Notes: generated by a model not told the origin, from the sequence alone. A DNA stretch of 64,000 bases from Symsagittifera roscoffensis (GCF_963678635.1 NC_087069.1:1424948-1488947); one strand, 5' to 3'. Counted from the first letter of the stretch, positions 33,038-44,705 are shown. Numbers and translations: made by a program.

Positions 33038-33820
33038 TCACCCAGTCGATCCAATACGTTTGACCTGGGTTCTTGCTCCTTCCACATGCAGCACGGCTTG
33101 GACTAATCCCAAGTGTGATTCCAGAATAGACGGCACATTAGTTGAAATCGCCGGCACTTTAGTCGCTTTCTCCGTACTTTGAGCTGCAGCGTCGAATAGT
33201 TTCCCCTCCAGTTCGTGTAATTGTTCCTGGAAGACACGGTCCATCCAAGAGTGTCCTTCTGTACTGTCAAAGTATATTACGTCAGGGGTGAATCTGGCTT
33301 GATCCAGAGCTCTCAACTCGTGCTCCAAGACCATTAATATCATTTTTCCAGCATTGCGACTTGCCAGATTACGCACTATGTTGTTCGACCTCATGAGTTT
33401 TTCATTGTGTTTTCTAGGCGTGGTTGAGTGAGCGTTCATCGGTATAGTGCATACGGTTTGAACCGCGCACTGAAATTTTTACCAGACTGCAGTAAACAAG
33501 CACACGAGCATTGCTTCCCATTGCCCTTCTTCTAAATCTGCGCTTCTGGGCACGTTGTTGGTGCCTGTTTGAATAATCACGTCAACGATTCTGCTCGGGT
33601 TGATCAACTCAACCACTCGATACAGCTGGACCATTGTGGAACCTCCGAGTGCCACCTCCGTAGTGATCCATGAGGTTCTCAATTTTTGCAACAATATCAC
33701 TAGACAATCGCCCAATATCAAATGTGACGTTCCAATGGTTGGATACTGCATGTTCATCGCTGAACTCCAAGTTGATCTATTGAAACATGCTCGCATATCC
33801 GACTCCGGGACTCCCGTCAC
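33038..33820 (-). pseudogene. SGNH/GDSL-hydrolase-like domain, split and catalytically altered
   Basis: The frame 33820-33479 contains TIGTSHLILGDCLVILLQ (block I, normally GDS; the Ser position is Cys here, about 33706-33704), followed about 50 residues later by VIIQTGTNNVPRS (block III-like, Gly and Asn kept). The frame 33439-33038 contains the C-terminal part, with DVIYFDS where DGIHFD-type sequence with the catalytic His is expected (Tyr here). The spacing and motif order fit SGNH esterase/lipase folds. A frameshift near 33460 splits the domain, and two catalytic positions look replaced. Esterase domains are known in ORF1 proteins of some CR1/L2 retrotransposons, so a retroelement origin is plausible. 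Confidence 0.6.
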
Positions 33821-34833
33821 GCTGTCTTCATCTGATTATTCGCCTGTATGTCTGGTACACGCGACACTTTCTTTATCGCCATCTCCCTGGTCTTTCTGTT
33901 GGAGTTTTTCCTGAATACATCATCGTAGAATCTCCTGTTTTCTTCACCACCGGCATGATAAATTGTTCCGTAGGGCTCAGTGACTTCGGAACCTGGCACA
34001 CTACTGTTGGCTACGAGTAGACAATCGTTTTCCACCAGCTGCCTCATCGTTTTCTCCACGAACGGATCACCTGGGGTGTCGCTTGAGTCCGGGATCGTCA
34101 CTCTACCGGGTCCTGTTGGGACTTGCACTTCTGTTGTCTGACTCAGCTCGCGAGGTGTCAGAAAGGAGCTCCACTGCGGACTTGCCACAAGGAACGCTCC
34201 CTGCAGGTAACGTTCGTTCCGTTTTGGCTTTTCCCAATCGTTCAGATCGCTCATTGTGTTCTCCTTGTTTCTTTTTGCAGTCCTCAAACAGTCTCCTCCA
34301 CATTTCTCTACTTTCTTCACTTCTGGCCAAGGTCTTTCTCACTTGGTCCAGCTCGTCTCTCGTTTCCTTCAGTTCAGATCATCCATGTGTTAATTCGTAT
34401 GTATTTCTTCCTCTAGTCTGGGTCTCTTGGCTGGCACTGCAGCTTTAAACTGTGAGCTAGGCGAGGCAGCCTCGCTACTCATTTCTTCGTAAAAAGCATG
34501 ATGTCTACTCCTCAGACTGGGCCTAATCCTCGTCTGGCGAGGCATATCGCCAGGTTGGTACGTCCGCATGGTACACGCCCCGGGCTCGTGTGCGAAGTGG
34601 CTCCTCGAGAAAGCTCTATTTCTCCATCTCATAGCACGCAGACTTGGGCGATACAACACTCCTTGCTCGCCCCAAGCTGCCATCAGCAAGACTTCCGTGG
34701 GGCGGTCCCCACGATTGTCACGCCCTAGAGTGTTCGTCAGTGCATCCTTCAAGATGATTCCCTCTGGGTCATCCTGGGTGTAGTCTCTTTCCAGTAGCCT
34801 ACGAAAGATTTCGTCTATGACCTGACCCCACAT
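33817..34833 (-). pseudogene. Basic and coiled-coil N-terminal region of the SGNH-like protein
   Basis: The frame 34833-34390 (147 codons) is Arg-rich (RRLLERDYTQDDPEG, then MRWRNRAFSRSHFAH) and ends in a KRPRLEEE stretch that resembles a nuclear localisation signal. The next frame, 34342-34103, is a predicted coiled coil (ARSEESREMWRRLFEDCKKK). The overlapping frame 34320-33817 carries the following segment (FVEKTMRQLVENDCLLVANS). A frameshift near 34110 links them. Coiled coil plus esterase-like domain on one protein recalls CR1/L2-type ORF1p architecture. Boundaries are approximate. Confidence 0.5.
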
Positions 34834-34842
34834 AGAGCTTGG

Positions 34843-36089
34843 CTTATTCCATCAGTACATGAAGATTGTCATTACTAGTTCGATTCGGTTATTGAAATCG
34901 ATATACTGATTCTGCAATAGGTTGAAGTTCAAAAAGTCAAATTGATCAGTCAGGATCTAAAAACAATGACATGACAATCACATCTATCAACATTGCTCCA
35001 AATTCATTTTCAAACGTTCTAATAAACGGTCGCATTTAAACATTTTGATGTATAAAAAGATGTATTTTAAGATCTATCTTAAGATTGGATGTATCTTAAG
35101 ATATATGAAAATTCAATTCAATCTAAATTCTTGGAAATTGATCATGAGTGGATAGTCCACACTTTTTTTGGATTTTTTACTAGTTTATAATTTAAGCATT
35201 CGTGGTCACTAACGCATCAAACCCAAGATCCTAATGACATAACATTATAATACATAACACATTTACACTCAACCCATACTCAAACTAAACTCAAATAATA
35301 CTTATAATGTAGATACACTTCTATGTTATTATCCAAAAAAAAATACTTGTATTAGCTAGTATAGCTCCCCAGGATGCAGTTGTCCCTGTTTGAGTCATAC
35401 ACCGGAAGCAAGAGTTCTTTCATCCTCCTCTCCAGCAGGAAGTTTCATAGTCTCGTCAGGGAGAAAACCAACTCTTCAGGGACCCCATGCTGTTTCTCTG
35501 TCGCCCTCGTCACCAAGAAGCACAAGTTCATTCTTGGTATGTACGAAGCCGCCGGTGGCAAAGCTGCTAAACGCCATGTCTCTGCTTCCATAAAAGTTCT
35601 ACCAATGCTGTTCTAAAAATTCTGTCCGCGGTAACAGCTATCGCACACGTCCGATTTGTTATTATAAAATCGCTGTATGTTATTGTTATGCAACTTGAGT
35701 AATCAATTGGCAAGTTAAAATATGTCACTACTAATATCCATGTACCTTGTTCATTAGGGCCGTCATCTGTTTCTGCCTCTAAGTTGTCTGTTTCGTTGCA
35801 ATTTTTTATTTTTTTTTATAAGCAACTTTTCATTGTGGGTAACTGACCTACTCCCACTACCCGACAAAAAAAAGCTTCAACGTTCCCGTTGATCGGATAC
35901 CGGGTATTAGGTTAAAATTGGACGCAGCAATGAATATAGGTTCTTCCTGGTCTGCCCATTCAGGATTTTTTGTCATTCTTTAAGTATTTTTTGCTCTTGC
36001 ACTCCACATCCTGAATCATGACACTGGTTTTCCTTTGGTTCTTTTTTCATTCTACGACTCCAAGACGCAAAGGTTCGCTATTTCTTGTT
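34843..36089. other. AT-rich stretch, possible leader between integrase and SGNH-like gene
   Basis: Mostly without genes. Around 35040-35110 several TCTTAAGA palindromes cluster. A short minus-strand frame at 35577-35476 (starting MAFSSFATGGF) and its shifted continuation to about 35370 look coding-like and could be the beginning of the SGNH-like gene, but they are too short to be sure. Confidence 0.35.
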
Positions 36090-37740
36090 TTTATGCTGCT
36101 GTTCGTCGTCAAATTCCTCTTCGGGTTTCGACCGATCGTCGATCCATTCTTTGTACTGATCATCGAGAACTTCTACTTCCTGTGACACGGTTATCTCCTT
36201 CAGACCCACGAACTCTTCTACTATCTTTTTCAGGGCTATCCTGTCCAGTTTGACGTCATCTCCGTAAGTATTTTACTTCTTTGCGGGTCTTGCCTTGTCA
36301 GTTTGTCGTGTCTGCATCGAATAGAGTAGATTCGGTTCCAGGTTCTAAGGAAACTCCTTCGGCTCCGGGTTTTCCCAGTTTTCTTTTGGATAGGGTAAAT
36401 TTTCTTCATCCGCCTCACTTATTTCATTAGGATCCAGCTCCAACGGCGGTTCAGTTCCTTTTTCCAGTGCCTCATTAATTTCGTTCTTTTCCCTGTTGCC
36501 TTTTGCCTTGACTTCGCAAGCAGGGTCCATTATCAAGTAATCGCCCTCCTCTTTGTCTTCAGGTATACACCAGTCTCCTGTGGATAGGTTATGTGGTTTA
36601 AGGTTCTCAAAAAGCGCAGCTCGGCCGGTACTCAATCTGTAAAAAGTCATTCTTGATGCACGTCCGTTAACATCAACTATCCCCTCCGTTTCTTCAGGAG
36701 TTTCTTTGTTCCTTTCGGTGGTGTAACGTTTGAAAAACCCGCAATTGGTCCCCTACTGAGCAAGCTTTTTCAGCAGCTGCTTTCGTGTCAAAATTTTTCC
36801 TCTGACTCGTCTGAGCTTGTTGCGTATTGCGTCTACATAACTCCTTTAGCTCCCGCTGACGTCGGATCACTTCCCTTACATAGACCTTCCGCGTAGAAGA
36901 AAGTCAAAAGAAAACCTTTTTCTTGTAGAGTCAACATCATGAGCAGACTAATTCCTGTGGTTGAATGTTGCGTACTGATGTATGCTCCCATCACTTGTGT
37001 CCGGAACAAAACACACTCAACATCGACACCAGATTCCGATTTTGTCTTCCTACTAAGCCACTCGTTTTGGGATTCTTCGTCTTAAAATGCTCAATTTGAT
37101 TGTCACTTTGAGCTCCATAGTAAGTTTTCCCACGGAAGCAGTTCCATTGTAGTGTCATTGGACATCCATGTCTTGCTACCCATGTATTCATCAGATGATC
37201 GCAAGTCTCTTCGGCTGAGGCCGTTATGCAGGGCACGGCTTCTGCATAATTTGTAAAGTGATCTATTATCACTAAAACTTGATTGTAACTACTGTCTGCC
37301 ATGCATACCTTCTGGGGATCAATCTGCACCACTTCATTAAAGTCGAAATACTCGATTCACTGTAATGGGAATTGCAATTTCCTACGATCTTTCATTTTTC
37401 ACCTGTTGGCATGACAGACAAGCAGTCACCCACTTCTCGCATGCTTTCTTTATTCCAGACCATTCAAAGCGTTCCAATATCCCCTGGTATATTTGTTGAT
37501 ATCATGATGACCCATCTGATCATGTGACCTGAATTAAAGCTCCGTTTGATAGAATTGCGGCAACACTATCGCGTTATATTTGTACAGGACCTTGTCCGCT
37601 TCTCTCCTTTTGCAAGCAACGATCCCGTTCTTATTCAGATATAATCTTCCCTCCTTCTGCATAAAGTACTGTCTCAAGAAGATCAAGTAATCATCATTTT
37701 CCTGCTCTCCTTTGTCTGGCACCTCATTTTCAAACCACTT
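36090..37740 (-). pseudogene. Gypsy-type integrase, second element, catalytically dead
   Basis: The N-terminal part (37722-37534) is followed by a Cys pair read as ACLSCQ near 37410, part of the zinc-binding HHCC module. The core (37332-36991) begins VQIDPQKVCMADSSYNQVL with the first Asp kept. The position of the second Asp, normally in an SDN motif, reads QWN, and the Glu of the GLVERQNR-type motif is Gly (GLVGRQNR). The C-terminal part (36650-36345) has FYRLSTGRAA and then a long acidic tail running to about 36090. Frameshifts separate the pieces. No reverse transcriptase precedes it. Confidence 0.8.
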
Positions 37741-39098
37741 TTTTTTTTAGCTATTTGCCATACAGTCAATTCTCTGCGCTCCTAGTAAGTCCGAGAGTGC
37801 AGCTCGCCTTCAAGTATATCTTCATGACCATCAAGTGACTCTTCTTGAAGACTGGGAGAATAGTAAGTTTAATATTCTACTACAAGAAGCCAAACGATGT
37901 GACTTGCGATCAACACAGTTGCCATCACTTTGATTCAATTCAAAATCGCCAGCGTAACCTGGTGAATTTGTTTCGGCTGACGTCTGCAAATCGATATAAG
38001 CTCAATTTTTGTCGGCTGCCAACAGAATCAAAGAATTCTCGAATTCATCAAGGCACTCGACGAACAGTTTCAGTGGTCACGAACCGTTTCAGTGGTTTGC
38101 TTCAGTGGGACTTGTGAGTGCAGATGTTCAGACTCGTGAGAGAAATTTCCGGTGCCAAAAATCTCCAAAATCGTCAAAAACTGTATGACTAGTCTAATTT
38201 TTATAAATCATTCTTTGCAATAAAACTACCTACGATGTGTTATTGTAATACTCGATCCGAAGCAAGCTGCAGGTGGTAATTTTTCTCTCGACACCACAAA
38301 TTTTTGGCATAATTGTGAACGCACTGAAAACTCAGAAAATCGGTGTTTAGACAAGGTTATTAGATCAAATTTTTGGATACATTTTTGAGTCGAACCCCCG
38401 AACCGTAAATTGTGAAAAATAGTTTCGCTAATTAAAAATTTGAGGTCGTAGAAACCACTCTAAAAAATTCTTGTTTTTCTTGATTTTCAATTTTACTAAA
38501 ATTCTTAATTGGCTTAAAATTCCCAAATTCTATCTTTTATCCATTTCTAACATGTGTTAAGTGGTCTGGGCAGGCAGTATCAGGCCAGTTAAGTTTACTT
38601 TTTTCATCCTCAGGTTTCTTCCGTTTGGTTAAAATTCAACCAAGTTGCCTGATTATCCACCTCGTTGGCTAACTAAAACTTAAATTGCTTCCTGACACGC
38701 ATCTGTTTTCCCACCCAAGCATCATCGACTCTGTTTTGTCTTAGTAATATTAAGTGGTCAGGTACGGTGGTAATAAGTAGGTTAAGTTGAATTTGTTCAA
38801 CCTCAGGTTTTGGAGTTCAACCGACCTACTTAATTCCCATCCCCATTGGTAATTACCACCGCGAATAAGAGCCCTTAGCGTAAAGTGTTCATACTCGGAT
38901 CACGCGCCTCGTAAACTATCGGCAAAGTCTCACAAGGTGCGAAAAGGACTTTTTTCACCAAGCCGGGTTTAGGCTTCAGCTTCAACGCCAGGGTATCGCA
39001 GAAAATTATCCCACTTTATCTGCATCATTTTTTGTCGAACCGCAAAGATTTAGTTATTTTGCACGAATTAGAAGGCACGGCAGTAACAACAACCGTAG
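37741..39098. other. Intergenic stretch between integrase remnant and Polinton
   Basis: No coding sequence that I can support, apart from the diverged repeat at 38555-38875 listed separately. The frame 37845-38117 (+) has no motif. Confidence 0.4.
38555..38875. repeat. Two diverged tandem copies with internal inverted repeat
   Basis: Sequence of the form TTAAGTGGTC...GGTTAAGTT...AACCTCAGGTTT occurs near 38558-38690 and again near 38750-38870. In the second copy AAGTAGGT and TTGAA are matched, in reverse, by TTCAA and ACCTACTT, giving an imperfect hairpin of about 58 bp around 38779-38836. It could be a small MITE-like element. Confidence 0.5.
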
Positions 39099-41971
39099 TT
39101 GAGTACTGGCCAACTTAGGAGCCTTCTTCTGAGATACAGGGAGAATAAAACCGATTTTGTACAATGTCTCCGCAATTGTACTGAGAAAATCGAAAGAGTG
39201 TTGAAAAATACAGGTTTGTTCATTTTTAATGAAATTGAGGATTTCATCTTAAAGCGACAGGCCAAAGACCAAATACTTATTAAAAAGTAAAAGTGGTTAC
39301 GTACACGATCCCACTTCCCTTCAATTGAAGATTACGAATTACAAAGAAGCAGATATATCAACACAATTGTTGCGAATTCAGAAAATACAAAATTTTATTT
39401 GAAACATCATCTGAAGAGTTAGATAAAAACCTTTTTTTTTGGATTTATAAGCGAAAAAAATGATTTGAGTTTGATCAAGTACTACTTAATCCCTCATTTG
39501 ATTTGAGAAAAAAAAACTAGAATTATCAGTCATCAACAAAGCAAATGACTTCATATCTTTCAAGTTTGGAGATGTACAATTTCTCGACATAATGAAAATT
39601 CTGGGTGGGATCAACTACTCTGGACTCCTTTCCCAATGCCTAGAAAGCTAGCGATACGAAAGCATTTTTTCTTCCCTATGCTTGATTTGATAACCACGAC
39701 AAGCTTGATTTTCACGAATTGCCACCGTATGAAGCTTTTTTTCTCTAAACTTAGAAAAAATAATCCTCTAGATAAAGACTTCCTTGATTATGATAAACTG
39801 AGAAAGAGTATGCTCGACGAACAACAAGCACTGAAAAAACTTCAAGTCAAGACTGTGCCTCAATCTGGTTGGGATAGCTACAATTACTTACGGGAGACTT
39901 GAAAGAAAAACGGAGAGACTGTGTTCAAAGACTTTTTGCAGTGGTACAATAACAATGATGTCGTTCCAACACTGGAAACAAGGCATAAAAGATTCATTTT
40001 TAACATAGATATGTTAAAGTTTGGATGTATGCTTCCGAATCTAGCAAACACATGACCACACAAATCAACAAATCGCATGTTTTATCAATTTTGCGAAAGT
40101 GATAACTACATGTATTTGTGTGAAAAAATTAGAGAAACGATGGCTGGTGGACCTTCCATTGTTTTCACTCGAAAAGCTGTAGTTGGTGAGACATTCATCA
40201 GAAACTCATCAAAAAATTGTAAATCGATCGTTGGAATTGATTCAAACCAGTTTTACAATGTGTCTCTATGTCAGTATTCTCATTGTGTCAGTATTCTCAA
40301 TGTGTCAAGATATGCCAACAGGACTGAACACGAGATGGGAGTTTGGCACTGATATGCAGATATTCATGGCTAGACATAACCGAACTCGCAAGTTTGAAAA
40401 CAAGGTCATGTGTTTTTTAACCAGGAAACATGACCAGAATGCAAATTTCAGAGTTTTGTTTACATCTAGTAAACATGATAAAATCGACTGTTTTATTGTG
40501 AACGGTTATTTTGATCACTCTAGAACAGTGTTCGAAGCAATGGCGTATTCTTATTCTAACACTTCTGTTCTTGTTAAGAGGCTTGTCCCTCCTGAACAGA
40601 ACAGAATATTGATGGAGGAAACAAGAAGAGAGAGATGGAAGATATGGGACGGGAAAATACAAAAGAGAAACGATACAAAGTTGAAGAAATCTGGAAATGT
40701 GAGTAGTGAGAAAGTTTCAAAACCAATGACAAGATCAAAATTCTTGCCAGAAATTTTTTGCCCTACAAGAAACCTAATTCTAAGGACTTCCATCTAGCAC
40801 AAATAAAAGAGGGATATCTTTTTGGCTACGTTCAGTGCGACTTAGTTGTTCCAGTTGAACTGAAATCAAAATTTGCAAACATTTCTCCAATTTTGAAAAA
40901 TACTGAGGGTGGAAGAAACGATATTGGAGATTACATGAAGATTCATGCAATCAAGAACGGAATGTTAAAACAGGAATGCTGATATCTAGTTTCAAGCTAG
41001 AAAGGGGAACAGTTATCACTCCTCTGTTCAACTTTTATATGGAACTTGGATTGCAGTGCAACAAAATTCACCGATTTGTTCAATATTCTCCTCGGAAGTG
41101 TTTCGATAACTTCGTTCAATCAGTGGTTGATGCGAGAAGAGTAGGAGATGAAAACCCTCTATCAGGAGTTGTAGCAGAAACACTGAAACTTTTGGGTAAA
41201 ACCTCTTATGGATATCTGATCATGGATAGATCCATTCATTCAATTACGAAGTATCTGAACGTTAAAAAAACTCATACGGCAATCAATAAACAAAAATTTA
41301 AAAGACTGAACACAGTTGAAAAAGACTTATTGGAGGTCGAATTGCTGAAATCAACCATTGAACACAGAGAACACATCACTGTTGGATTTTTCATACTGTA
41401 GTGTGCAAAACTTAGAATGTTGGAGCAATACTATAACTTCTTTGACGAATTATGTGATGTAAGCAAGTTTGAAGAGTTAGAGATGGGCACAGACTCACTT
41501 TACTTGGCGTTTGCGGAAGAAAACTTATATGAATGTATCCAATCAGAAAAAAGAGACAAAAAGAGGAAAAATGAGGGAAAAGGACTGCAGAGACTTTTTC
41601 AAAGCAGATGCAAAGTCTAATTTCTTCCCTCTAGCTTGTTGCAGTAACCATAAAACGTATAATAAACGGGAGCCGGGACTTTTTAAAGAGTAATTCAGGT
41701 GCAGAGAATTGCTTTGTTTATGTAGCAGAACTTATTACTGCTATGACAACAAGTCAGACAAGTTCATATTCAGTAGTAAACGTAGCCCCATGGCAAAAAA
41801 AACAGGAGAGTTCTCGATGAAGCAGTTAACCTTCCATCTGCTAACAGAGGATTCAGAACTATAAATCATATGGCTTTTACATATGTACAGACAAAGAAAA
41901 GACTTAGTTAACTTGATTCAAAAAGACAAGTTAAAGATGATGGAATTCCTTCAAAACCGTTGAGATTATAA
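39099..41971 (+). pseudogene. Polinton DNA polymerase B, exonuclease end and polymerase domain
   Basis: Protein-primed family B polymerase that would replicate the element. Broken plus-strand frames start near 39099. FKFGDVQFLDIMK (about 39560-39600) belongs to the exonuclease region, PPYEAFFSKLR follows near 39725, and GIDSNQFYN (about 40230) stands at motif A. After this, a 17-bp tandem duplication at 40269-40302 shifts the frame. Then come RWEFGTDMQ, FGYVQCDLVVP, NFVQSVVDARR, TSYGYLIMDRS (motif B region, about 41200) and MGTDSLYLA (about 41483), where the first Asp of the DTD motif is Gly. The gene ends at 41971. At least eight lesions are present. The N-terminal part lies on the opposite strand at 44705-42770. 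Confidence 0.88.
40269..40302 (+). repeat. 17-bp tandem duplication that breaks polymerase frame
   Basis: TGTCAGTATTCTCATTG is followed immediately by TGTCAGTATTCTCAATG. Seventeen bases are not a multiple of three, and the polymerase reading moves from one frame to another exactly here. Confidence 0.9.
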
Positions 41972-42080
41972 GAACTGATACTAAATTTGCAAGTGATGCA
42001 ACTTATTAAACCATTGAACGAATTAGTACTTTCTTGGTGTTTTTTATAAAGTTGCGGTGAAAATCAAATAAGACGCAGTG

Positions 42081-42648
42081 ATTTATTTATATATTTTTTG
42101 TAATTTAATTTTTTTCTCAAATTTTTTTTTTGAAGTTTCAGTAAGTTTCAGCATAGTTTCAGGTAGATGGTACACTGTTTAAAAAAAAGACTATCTAAAA
42201 ATATAGTTATTAGGTCAAACTATAACAAAGCTAATCGAGTTTTAAAGTTTTTCGAAAAAAACTCTTCATAAAAATTCCAAGTTTTTGCCTAAAAACTCTT
42301 ACCACTAACTTACCATGAATTAGAAAACTAAATAAAATACTTTCATTTCCTAATCTACACGTAATTTACCAGCGTTATCCACCAATTAGATATCGCGCGC
42401 CTTGAGTTTTGCAAAAAAACTAGACATTTTCACAAAAAGTCCAAAGAACATTCGTTTTTCTTACCATTCTAACATTCTCTTACCATCACATAAACCACGA
42501 ATTCTTACCGTTTATATTCCCTATCCTAATACAATGTAGACTCTATCCCCAACGTTAAGTTATAGCTGGAAGACCTGATGCTCTGTTCCCTAACTTATAA
42601 CATGGGGGTCTTCGAGGACCCCCCACTTTAGCCTCAACTTGTACTACT
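42081..42648 (+). repeat. Polinton terminal repeat, copy next to polymerase end
   Basis: Matches 53979-54510 in the same orientation over about 0.55 kb, including GCATAGTTTCA, CTTACCATGAATTAGAAAACT-type sequence and TAGCTGG-AGACC-GATGCTCT. Both copies end in TACTACT. It starts about 110 bp after the polymerase stop, the usual place for a Polinton terminal inverted repeat. Terminal repeats should be inverted, so the shared orientation indicates rearrangement. Confidence 0.8.
42603..42627. other. Hairpin near the outer end of the terminal repeat
   Basis: TGGGGGTC, then TTCGA, then GGACCCCCCA forms a strong G:C stem with a small loop and one bulge. The corresponding site in the right copy (around 54473-54490) has lost most of the stem. 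Confidence 0.5.
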
Positions 42649-42769
42649 TTTCGATATGACATTTTAGAGCGGGTATCTGTTTGATGGGGCTCTGGTTATA
42701 CAGTCTTTTTGAGAAATTTTTGAGCTGATGAAAAAATTTTAAGCTGCTATCTCTAATGATGAAAAGTTT

Positions 42770-44705
42770 TTGAGCTGGTATCTTTGCTGTCATGCTTTAT
42801 TACTGTCTCAAGGGTGTTTTATGCGTGATAGCTTTCTGCAAAATTTCACCCGTACTTTGTGTCAACTTATGAAGCCACATGCCCAAAGTCAGTATCAATT
42901 CGTCGGAGTTGGCACTTTTAGCAACCATATCAGTCAACTCATTTTTTACATCGACCGCTCGTTCTATATAAATCCTACATTTTTCAGTATTTGTATCACT
43001 TTTTGAGCAACGACTCTGACTCTCTATGTATTACAAAATAGTTTCTCGGCGTTTATAATGTTCGTTCTCGAGATTGCTACGTTTGTCGAACAGCTTCTTC
43101 TTTTCTTCTGAAGTTTAATTTTTATGCTAAATAAATTTTAACGCATTGAGTCAGTTTGGATTGCTCAACAATTTTTTGTTTTCGTACTCAAGTTCGTTTT
43201 CGTACAAGTTTATTACTTGAATAATTTTTACCACGTTCGTTTGGCTGATCAAAGATCTTTTTGAATCGTTCATTGACATCTACTTCAATATCTTGAATTT
43301 TCGTTGACATCTCTAGCTTTTTCTCCAGCTAACATTTCGAGGTTGCTTACAAAATCAATTATCAAATTCTGTGAATCCTTGTTGTACAAAAAGATGGGTC
43401 CATCAATCAAGTTTGATGATATACAGACTAAAATTGGGACATGTTTTTCAATCCAGATTGTATTTTAGTTCCTCTGTAGGAACACAAATCGACGCGAAAT
43501 TGCAAATTGCCAGATCATTGATTGTTATCTTCAGAAACTGGAAGATTGAATCCTTCTAGCTTTTCAAACAAGGTTTCTTGGAGCTCATACACTTTCTTTG
43601 GTTAAAAATATCTCACTCGATCCTTGCATCTCAGGAGATGCTGATTCAAAAGGACTGATTTGTGTAAAAAGGTGTCACAGCTAGGGCATTGAAAGCACTT
43701 GCAGAAAATATTGATTTTATTTTACAGTAGTTTAACTGTTTTATCAAATTTTCCATTTTTTTCTTCTACGCATTCACCTTCTTGGATATCGAAATCGTAT
43801 GTAAAGATGTTTTTTTTTGCACAACAATTTCTGCGACAGCAGGTAAGTCTTCTACAGAAAATTCGACACAAAAAAATTTTTTACGATCATAACCAGACCC
43901 TGATTCAAATTCAGTTAAATATCTAGAAGTGTGAGAGTCGAGATCATTGTGCCCGTACATGGCCAATGCGCGGAAAAGACACAAAGAGTCTTTGTAAGGT
44001 TCCTTGTCTTTGTTAGATAAAAGACAGTTTGCTTGCTTATGTCGTAATAAAGGTTCGGGTAAGACAGAGTCTAGACCCCATTGGAATGTTTTTGAGCAAA
44101 GCAGCAAAAATTGAGACGTTAGTAATCAAGTTGAAGCGCTATTTTGTGTTTTGACGTTCTTGGGTACATTGCTCAACAATATCAATTTTTTTTAATTTTT
44201 CGTTGTACTGTTATCAAATCCGCTTTCGTACGAACTAAGTGGGAAATTTCAAATAAAGTATTTTTTCATGGGCGTAGAAATATCGATCTTCACCAGTGTC
44301 AATATTTTGAAGAAGAAACTTCAAGGCAAGGCTGATCTTTGCGGCAGGATCGAGCTTGTTGAAGACTTTTTCAAGTTTCTCGTTGATTATTTTAGTGTTG
44401 AATACCTAAGTTAAATACTGTATGTGTCTCCTATTTTCAATCTCCGCATCCACCAGAAAATGTTGACAAGCACTAAATTCCTCTTTCACTTTTTCATCAT
44501 CTTCCCCTTCTTCCCGCAAAATTATGTTCAAGTCCGCTACAGTAACACTGGGTTTCCATTGTTTTGCTTCATGTTCCTTTCTCCGACGTTGATGGAGAGA
44601 GTAGTAACTTGGGAACTCTTGTTCGCAAAAAGGACAAACACTCGACTGCTTCAAACTTGGTTGAGCCTGCTTCTTGGCCATATGAAAAGTCTTCACCACC
44701 AACAC
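42770..44705 (-). pseudogene. Polinton DNA polymerase B N-terminal region with zinc fingers
   Basis: Minus-strand coding begins at 44705, or more likely at the second ATG (MAKKQAQPSLKQS). A zinc-finger-like CPFCEQEFPSYYSLHQ follows; the expected first His is Arg in this copy. The frame 44107-43766 contains DKEPYKDSLCLFRALAMYG (OTU-like or linker region of these polymerases) and HTSRYLTEFESGSGYD. Next, in shifted frames, come CPSCDTFLHKS with a complete Cys2-His-Cys-like set near 43660-43600, the start of the exonuclease region, and a helical part that runs to about 42770, where it meets the terminal repeat. In related elements all of this precedes the domain now found at 39.1-41.97 kb on the other strand. 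Confidence 0.75.
43357..44040 (-). repeat. Duplicated polymerase N-terminal segment, copy 1
   Basis: Matches 46895-47606 on the same strand. Shared landmarks are TTGTTGTACAAAAAGATGGG at one end and GATAAAAG-CAGTT at the other. Confidence 0.8.

Larger units (their letters stand above)
28160..37740 (-). mobile_element. Second gypsy-type element remnant with long downstream coding region
   Basis: On the minus strand a gypsy-type integrase (37740-36090) is followed by a series of broken frames down to 28160. One of these carries a coiled-coil and an SGNH-like domain. All are on the same strand, and composition and codon style are similar: less AT-rich than the other elements and rich in Glu, Arg and Lys. 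No gag, protease or reverse transcriptase is visible upstream of the integrase. Whether the downstream frames belong to the same element is an inference from strand and adjacency. Confidence 0.45.

Noticed and set aside
33600-34448. Several plus-strand ORFs of 70-120 codons
   Set aside because: They are shadows of the minus-strand coiled-coil/SGNH-like gene.
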